Shown here: positions 59,081 to 64,000 of the stretch, piece by piece
Numbering within the stretch: position 1 is the stretch's first letter
Layout of the letters: every line of letters begins with the position of its first letter
Source: Flaviflexus salsibiostraticola
Lineage (GTDB): Bacteria > Actinomycetota > Actinomycetes > Actinomycetales > Actinomycetaceae
Length of the DNA: 64,000 nt
Reading direction: 5' to 3'
NCBI RefSeq assembly: GCF_003952265.1
Contig: NZ_CP034438.1
Coordinates: forward strand, 2,542,001-2,606,000
Program-made: the position numbers and the translations under genes
Notes under the pieces: generated by a model
Databases searched by the model: none
What the model was told of the DNA's origin: nothing
What the model saw: the letters and a program-made list of their open reading frames with translations, nothing else

Positions 59081-59524
59081 GTGCGTACGTATACACCTAA
59101 GCCCGGCGACGTTGATTCCAAGTGGTATGTCATTGATGCCACCGACGTTGTGCTCGGCCGACTGGCAGCTCAGGTTGCCACCCTGCTCCGTGGGAAGCAC
59201 AAGCCGAACTTTGCTCCCAACGCCGACCTTGGTGACCATGTCATCATCATCAACGCCGAGAAGGTCCGCCTGACCGGCAACAAGCGCCAGCAGAAGTTCG
59301 CTTACCACCACTCGGGATACCCGGGCGGTCTGCGCGCCGTCTCGTACGAGGAGCTTCTTGAGAAGTTCCCCGAGCGCGCGGTGGAGAAGGCAGTGAAGGG
59401 CATGCTCCCGCACAACCGCCTTGCCGCTCAGCAGATCAAGAAGCTCAAGGTCTACGCAGGTGCTCAGCACCCGCACCAGGCCCAGAACCCCGAGGTTTAC
59501 GAGCTCACCCAGGTGACTCAGTAG
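59081..59524 (+). CDS. rplM: 50S ribosomal protein uL13
   Basis: A 147-residue early-assembly protein. GTG start. [28 protein letters not shown] and the [17 protein letters not shown] region are canonical. Cotranscribed with rpsI. Confidence 0.97.
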   Translation: MRTYTPKPGDVDSKWYVIDATDVVLGRLAAQVATLLRGKHKPNFAPNADLGDHVIIINAEKVRLTGNKRQQKFAYHHSGYPGGLRAVSYEELLEKFPERAVEKAVKGMLPHNRLAAQQIKKLKVYAGAQHPHQAQNPEVYELTQVTQ

Positions 59525-59561
59525 CAGTCCCGCACGGACCAGGAACTTTTGAAGGAGAACT

Positions 59562-60050
59562 GTGGCAGAGACTACCGCAGCAGACATTGAGCTCGAGGAT
59601 GTCCCGAGCTCGTATACAGTGAGCAGCGATGCTCCCGAGACAGGCCAGGGCCAGTCCCTGACCGCCCCCGGCCAGGCGCTCGGCCGCCGCAAGCAGGCGA
59701 TCGCCCGCGTCCGCCTCGTGCCCGGCACGGGCTCGTGGTCGATCAACGGCCGTGAGCTGGAAGATTACTTCCCGAACAAGATTCACCAGCAGCTCGTCCG
59801 CTCCCCGTTCGCGCTTCTCGATATCGAGGGTCGCTTCGACGTCATCGCCCGCATCGATGGCGGCGGCGTGTCCGGGCAGGCTGGCGCGATGCGTCACGGC
59901 ATCGCCCGCGCGCTCAACAACATCGATCGCGATCACAACCGTGCGGCCCTCAAGAAGGCCGGCTTCCTGACCCGCGACGCTCGCGCAGTCGAGCGGAAGA
60001 AGGCAGGCCTCAAGAAGGCTCGTAAGGCTTCGCAGTTCTCGAAGCGCTGA
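59562..60050 (+). CDS. rpsI: 30S ribosomal protein uS9
   Basis: A 162-residue head protein whose C-terminal tail ([25 protein letters not shown]) touches P-site tRNA. The uS9 core begins about residue 45 ([16 protein letters not shown]); the first 40 residues are an acidic extension common in actinobacteria. GTG start, RBS GAAGGAGAAC. Confidence 0.97.
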   Translation: MAETTAADIELEDVPSSYTVSSDAPETGQGQSLTAPGQALGRRKQAIARVRLVPGTGSWSINGRELEDYFPNKIHQQLVRSPFALLDIEGRFDVIARIDGGGVSGQAGAMRHGIARALNNIDRDHNRAALKKAGFLTRDARAVERKKAGLKKARKASQFSKR

Positions 60051-60065
60051 TCTTCTCTTAAGCAT

Positions 60066-60093
60066 GCTCACCCCCGCATCAGCGGGGGTGAGC
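60066..60093 (+). terminator. terminator of rplM-rpsI
   Basis: A perfect 12-bp stem (GCTCACCCCCGC with its complement) and loop ATCA, 15 bases after the rpsI stop. Confidence 0.8.
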
Positions 60094-60131
60094 TGTATTC
60101 TGGCTGGTTGTGCGGTGGGGGTTTGCGTGCC

Positions 60132-60147
60132 ATCAGCCCGGGCTGAT
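60132..60147. repeat. 16-bp perfect palindrome upstream of glmM
   Basis: ATCAGCCCGGGCTGAT, between the rpsI terminator and the glmM start at 60232; a possible regulator site. A TACATT (60195-60200) downstream could be the glmM -10. Confidence 0.35.
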
Positions 60148-60231
60148 CCTTTCCGCAGAGCGTGCGTGGGTCATGGCGTGCCCGCCTCCTGCGGTACATT
60201 GAGAACGTGAATCTTCCGGAAGGGGTATAAG

Positions 60232-61578
60232 GTGGGTCGACTGTTCGGGACCGACGGTGTTCGAGGTCTGGCGAATCGTGACGTGACAGCCGATCTGGCG
60301 CTCAGACTGGGAGCCGCGACGGCGCGGGTCCTGGTCGGCGATCGAGATGCGGCTGGTCGTCCTCGCGCAATTGTCGGCAGGGACACGAGGCAGTCGGGCG
60401 CCATGCTCGCGCAGGCAGTGGCCGCGGGCCTCGCCTCCGCCGGCGTCGACACCATTCATGTCGACGTGGTCTCGACCCCGGCGATCGCCTACCTGACGAA
60501 GGCGCACGGCTACGACCTCGGTGTCATGATCTCTGCCTCCCACAACGCGATGCCGGACAACGGCATCAAGTTCTTCGACAGCACCGGCTACAAGCTCGCG
60601 GACGCGACGGAGGATGCGGTCGAGGCGCATCTCGACGATGACTGGGAGCGTCCGGTCGGCGACGGCGTCGGCAGGATCACCGACGATTACGAGGTCGCCA
60701 GCCGGGAGTACCTCGACCATCTGTCGGGTGCGATCACGGCCGACCTGTCGAACCTGAGGATCGCCGTCGACTGCGCGAATGGGGCAGCCAGCGTGCTGGG
60801 CCCCGAGGCGCTGCGACGTGCAGGGGCGGACGTCGTTGTCATCAACTCGGCACCCGACGGCAAGAACATCAACGACGCGTGCGGGTCCACTCACCCTGAG
60901 CAGCTCAAGGCCCTCACCGTCGCCTCCGAGGCCGACTTCGGAGTGGCCTTCGACGGGGACGCCGACCGCTGCCTCGCGGTGGATCACACGGGCGAGCTCG
61001 TCGACGGGGACCAGATCCTCGGCGTCCTCGCCGCGGGCATGCAGGACGCGGGCACGCTCGTCGATGACACGCTCGTCGTCACCGTCATGTCGAACCTCGG
61101 CCTCAAGCTCGCGCTCAGACAGCGCGGCATCGCCGTCGTCGAGACCGCCGTTGGTGACCGCTACGTCCTCGAGGCGATGCGGGAGAAGGGGTACACGCTC
61201 GGCGGGGAGCAGTCCGGTCACGTCATCGCCTCGGAGTACGCAACGACCGGCGACGGTATTCTCACGTCCCTCCTCCTGGCGGCACAGGTCGCCTCGACGG
61301 GGCGAAACCTGCGCGACCTCGCCGGCTACGTTCAGCGACTGCCTCAGACGCTCATCAACGTCGCAGGCGTGGACAAGGCGCGTGCACACACCGACGAGGA
61401 GCTGCTCGAGGCGGTGCGTCTCGCTGAGGTGGGCATGGGCGATACCGGCCGCGTGCTGCTCCGCCCCTCCGGTACGGAGCCCCTCGTCCGTGTCATGGTC
61501 GAGGCCGGCACGCAGGAGGAGGCCGATCGCGTCGCGAACAGCCTCGCCGACGTGGTCAAGCACCGACTCGCTCTCTGA
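60232..61578 (+). CDS. glmM: phosphoglucosamine mutase
   Basis: A 448-residue enzyme that converts glucosamine 6-phosphate to glucosamine 1-phosphate on the way to UDP-GlcNAc for cell wall. The active-site phosphoserine is in ISASHNAMPDNGIK (near residue 102), the metal loop is FDGDADRCLAVD, the substrate loop GGEQSGHV and the phosphate loop RPSGTEPLVRVM. GTG start (MGRLFGTDGVRG) with AAGGGG upstream. DedA gene follows after nine bases. Confidence 0.97.
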   Translation: MGRLFGTDGVRGLANRDVTADLALRLGAATARVLVGDRDAAGRPRAIVGRDTRQSGAMLAQAVAAGLASAGVDTIHVDVVSTPAIAYLTKAHGYDLGVMISASHNAMPDNGIKFFDSTGYKLADATEDAVEAHLDDDWERPVGDGVGRITDDYEVASREYLDHLSGAITADLSNLRIAVDCANGAASVLGPEALRRAGADVVVINSAPDGKNINDACGSTHPEQLKALTVASEADFGVAFDGDADRCLAVDHTGELVDGDQILGVLAAGMQDAGTLVDDTLVVTVMSNLGLKLALRQRGIAVVETAVGDRYVLEAMREKGYTLGGEQSGHVIASEYATTGDGILTSLLLAAQVASTGRNLRDLAGYVQRLPQTLINVAGVDKARAHTDEELLEAVRLAEVGMGDTGRVLLRPSGTEPLVRVMVEAGTQEEADRVANSLADVVKHRLAL

Positions 61579-61587
61579 CGAGGCGCA

Positions 61588-62274
61588 GTGGAGGCATTCA
61601 CCGCCATCCAGGATTGGGTCATCGCAGCGGGTGCATCCCCCTTCGCTCTCCTCGCCACCTACCTCCTGTGCGTGATCGACGGGTTCTTCCCGCCGCTTCC
61701 CTCGGAATCGGTCGTCATCGCCCTCGCAGCGCTGACCGTGTCCGCTGATGGACCTCATCTCGCTCTCCTGTGGGCGGTGGCTGCGCTGGGCGCGTTCACG
61801 GGAGACCAGATCGCGTACACGATCGGCTCCCGGATTCCGGTCGAGAGGATCCGACTCTTCAGGACCGGGCGAGGCGCACGCGCGTATGCGCGGGCGGGTC
61901 GTGCTCTTCTCGTGCACGGTCCGATCCTCATCATGTCTGCGCGATTCGTTCCCGTCGGCCGCGTCGCGGTCAATATGGGCGCGGGGGCGATCGGCTACCC
62001 GAGAATCACCTTCTCCGTCGTCGACGCGATCTCGGCAGCAATGTGGGCGGCCTATTCCGTCGCCATCGGCATCGGGGCCGCCCACGTCCTCGAGGGCCAC
62101 CCCCTCTTGGCTGTTGTCTTCGGCGTCGCCGGCGGGGTCGCGCTCGGCGCGGTTCTCTCCCACATCATCACGCTCGTCCAGCGCCGCTTCTTCCCCGAGC
62201 GCTATGAACAGATCGAGCGGGCCGCCCAGGAGTGGTCGGACGGGCTCAACGAGAACGGCGGCGGAGCCGTCTGA
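61588..62274 (+). CDS. DedA-family membrane protein
   Basis: A 228-residue integral membrane protein of the DedA (VTT/SNARE-associated) family, many of which flip lipid carriers such as undecaprenyl phosphate or phosphatidylethanolamine. The family GD motif is in AFTGDQIAYTIG, and the FVPVGRVAVNMGAGAIGYPRITF segment with the key Arg is intact. GTG start, in tandem with glmM, which fits a role in cell-envelope synthesis. Confidence 0.88.
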   Translation: MEAFTAIQDWVIAAGASPFALLATYLLCVIDGFFPPLPSESVVIALAALTVSADGPHLALLWAVAALGAFTGDQIAYTIGSRIPVERIRLFRTGRGARAYARAGRALLVHGPILIMSARFVPVGRVAVNMGAGAIGYPRITFSVVDAISAAMWAAYSVAIGIGAAHVLEGHPLLAVVFGVAGGVALGAVLSHIITLVQRRFFPERYEQIERAAQEWSDGLNENGGGAV

Positions 62275-62289
62275 TCCTCGACAGCGAAA

Positions 62290-62314
62290 AGGCGAAGGGG
62301 ATCGCCCTTCGCCT
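62290..62314. terminator. terminator between dedA-type and prk genes
   Basis: A 10-bp stem (AGGCGAAGGG with CCCTTCGCCT) and loop GATCG between convergent genes ending at 62274 and 62357. Confidence 0.65.
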
Positions 62315-62356
62315 GTCTGCTTCATCGGCTGTGTGTGCCGAACCGCCTGACGCCTC

Positions 62357-63265
62357 TTAGGAGTGGTCGCGCCTGTCGAGGCCGGGCAGCCCTCGTGCCT
62401 TTCGTGAATTATCGATGAGACGCCAGATCATCGGGGTGAAGATCAGCTGCATGGCCAGCTCCGTCTTCCCGCCGGGGACGACGATGCTGTTGGCGCGCGA
62501 CATGAACGACCCGGGGATCATGGCGGAGAGGTACGGGAAGTCGATGCCGCGCGGATTGGCGAAGCGGATGACTGTCATCGACTCGTCCGGGGTTGGGATC
62601 CAGCGGGCGATGAAGGGGTTGGACGTGTCGACCATGGGCACGCGCTGGAAGTTGATGTCGGTGTTGTTGAACTGCGGGCAGATGTAGTTGACGTAGTCGG
62701 GCATGCGCCTCAGGATCATGTCCGTCACCGCTTCGGTCGAGTACCCGCGTGCACTGCGGTCCCGATGGATCTTCTGGATCCACTCGAGGTTGATGATGGG
62801 GACGACGCCGATGCAGAGATCGACGTGGCGTGCCACATCCACCTCCTCTGTCCGCACGGCCCCGTGCAGACCCTCGTAATAGAGCAGGTCCGTGCCCGCC
62901 TCGATGTCCTCCCATGGAGTGAACGTGCCGGGTGGGCAGCCGAACTGCCGCTCCTCCTCGGCGTCATGGACGTAGGAGCGGACCTTGCCGGACGCATTCG
63001 CACCGTAGTCCGCGAAGAGTGCCTCGAGGGCGGCGAAGTCGTTCGCCTCCGGTCCGAAGTGGCTCGGCGGGTTCTTCCCCTGCTCGATCGCCGTGTTGTG
63101 GATCGTGCGCATCTCCGCCCGGTCGTAGCGGTGGAAGGAGTCGCCGTGGACGATGGCGGCGGTGATGGATTCTCGGGTGAAGATCTGTTGGAACGTCTCC
63201 GTCACCGTGCTGGTGCCGGCACCGGAGGAGCCGGTGATGGCGATGATGGGGTGTTTGCGTGACAT
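62357..63265 (-). CDS. prk: phosphoribulokinase, class I (Calvin-Benson type)
   Basis: A 302-residue enzyme making ribulose 1,5-bisphosphate from ribulose 5-phosphate and ATP, the step before RuBisCO. P-loop GSSGAGTST (residues 12-20), GDSFHRYDR, YEGLHGAV, and the class I block IGVVPIINLEWIQKIHRDRSARGYSTEAVTDMI are present, followed by FQRVPMVDTSNPFIARWIP and NPRGIDFPYLSAMIPGSFMSRANSIVVPG. This is the proteobacterial-type octameric class I enzyme, full length. ATG with AGGAGAG upstream. It lies eight bases after the FBPase gene. Confidence 0.95.
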   Translation of the reverse strand: MSRKHPIIAITGSSGAGTSTVTETFQQIFTRESITAAIVHGDSFHRYDRAEMRTIHNTAIEQGKNPPSHFGPEANDFAALEALFADYGANASGKVRSYVHDAEEERQFGCPPGTFTPWEDIEAGTDLLYYEGLHGAVRTEEVDVARHVDLCIGVVPIINLEWIQKIHRDRSARGYSTEAVTDMILRRMPDYVNYICPQFNNTDINFQRVPMVDTSNPFIARWIPTPDESMTVIRFANPRGIDFPYLSAMIPGSFMSRANSIVVPGGKTELAMQLIFTPMIWRLIDNSRKARGLPGLDRRDHS

Positions 63266-63273
63266 GGTCTCTC

Positions 63274-64000
63274 CTACTGGTCCTGGACGAAGAGTGTGCG
63301 GTTGTGGAAGAGCGGATAGTTCGCGTCGGACCCGTCCGTGTCCTCCGCGTACTGCTCGATGCGTGCGATATCGCCCGCTGCGCCGACGATGATGGGGCTG
63401 TATTCGTCGAGCGACGTGGAGGTGAGCGACGATATCCGAGCCACCCCGTCGGTTGCCGCCCCACCCGCCTGTTCGACGAGCATGGTGATGGGGGCGGCGG
63501 TGTGGACAAGAGGAACCCCCGTGTCCCTCTCGTTCTTCGTCCGGGGCAGCATGAACAGCCCTCCGTTGAGGAGCACGCGGAATCCGCCGAGGACGGCGGA
63601 GTTGTTCCAGCGCACGATCGCGGGACGTCCGCCGGGCTCCTGAGAGTCGCGGATTCGCTCATCGACATAGCGCCGGATCGGGGCGGTCCACATCGCAGCG
63701 TGGGACAGGTCGATCGCGAGAACATCTGAACTCTCGGGGAGCTGCATGGCCGTGTGGGTGAGCACGTAGTTCCCGACGTCCCGATCGAGCGTGAACGCAT
63801 CGACTCCCTCGCCGGTCGTGACGATGAGGACGGAGGAGGGACCGAAGAGGGCGAGTCCGGCGCACAGCAGATCGGAGGCCGGCTGGAGGAACTCCTCGGC
63901 CGCCGCGCGACCGCTCCTCGTGCGGCCCATGATCGAGAACGCGACTCCGATCGGCTGGTTCTCCGTGAGGGTCGTCGCCCGGTGAAGGACGTCCATCGTG
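63274..64000 (-). CDS. fructose-1,6-bisphosphatase, class I, C-terminal part (5' cut by window edge)
   Basis: The visible 241 residues are the C-terminal two thirds of a class I FBPase, which dephosphorylates fructose 1,6-bisphosphate (and often sedoheptulose 1,7-bisphosphate in Calvin cycles). GVDAFTLDRDVGNYVLT, VRWNNSAVLGGFRVLLNGGLFMLPRTKNE and ITMLVEQAGGAATDGVARI fit the family; the metal/phosphate residues near the N-terminus lie outside. Typical length is about 340, so about 90-100 residues are missing. The frame is open to the edge; the ATG at 63996 is internal. Upstream of prk in one operon. Confidence 0.9.
   Translation of the reverse strand, partial: TMDVLHRATTLTENQPIGVAFSIMGRTRSGRAAAEEFLQPASDLLCAGLALFGPSSVLIVTTGEGVDAFTLDRDVGNYVLTHTAMQLPESSDVLAIDLSHAAMWTAPIRRYVDERIRDSQEPGGRPAIVRWNNSAVLGGFRVLLNGGLFMLPRTKNERDTGVPLVHTAAPITMLVEQAGGAATDGVARISSLTSTSLDEYSPIIVGAAGDIARIEQYAEDTDGSDANYPLFHNRTLFVQDQ

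Noticed and set aside
60132-60147. Palindrome before glmM as a terminator
   Set aside because: No loop and no T run, and a better terminator for rpsI lies at 60066-60093; kept only as a possible regulator site.

Overview
This window comes from a high-GC Gram-positive bacterium (Actinobacteria, probably an Actinomycetaceae-like lineage; the genus cannot be fixed from sequence alone). The evidence is the strong G/C bias at third codon positions, frequent GTG/TTG starts, actinobacterial forms of RpoC, EF-Tu, SecY and ribosomal proteins, and many candidate leaderless starts. No tRNA, rRNA, CRISPR array, transposase or phage gene was seen.

Layout. (1) 1-9300: end of rpoB, rpoC, then the str operon rpsL-rpsG-fusA-tuf. 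(2) 9301-38971: about 30 kb of metabolic and transport genes between the str and S10 operons: a HAD hydrolase, a serine-beta-lactamase-like hydrolase, metNIQ behind a SAM riboswitch, a DeoR-controlled glycerol-type kinase/dehydrogenase operon, a divergent sugar locus (DeoR regulator and GH4 glycosidase one way; PfkB kinase and binding-protein ABC importer the other), a giant secreted PIG-L deacetylase, a ribose/galactose-type ABC importer, a second HAD hydrolase, a SulP anion transporter, an NCS2 nucleobase permease and a WYL regulator. (3) 38972-54816: S10, spc and alpha operons from rpsJ to rplQ with secY, adk, map, infA and rpmJ; rpsN and rpsD are missing from their common places. (4) 54900-64000: a small cupin protein, a secreted CAP-domain protein, a ROK kinase, truA, rplM-rpsI, glmM, a DedA protein, and on the minus strand phosphoribulokinase and class I fructose-1,6-bisphosphatase, the latter running off the window.

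How parts work together. The ribosomal/RNA-polymerase block is ordinary and tightly overlapped. The 30 kb block reads as nutrient uptake: methionine (SAM-riboswitch control), glycerol-type polyols, a beta-glycoside-like sugar (ABC import, PfkB phosphorylation, GH4 cleavage), a second sugar, sulfate/bicarbonate-type anions and uracil/xanthine-type bases.

Most notable: (a) phosphoribulokinase plus class I FBPase, the signature of a Calvin-Benson cassette, at the right edge; (b) the PIG-L protein and the CAP protein, otherwise unrelated, end in the same C-terminal module of exactly 45-residue DxDGDGxDT-type repeats whose half-repeat ends suggest a closed five-bladed propeller; (c) a compact SAM-I/IV-like riboswitch abutting the metN Shine-Dalgarno; (d) several genes whose start codon lies 6-8 nt after a TAnnnT -10 box, implying leaderless mRNAs; (e) a sulP reading frame that runs through its own terminator and into the convergent gene.
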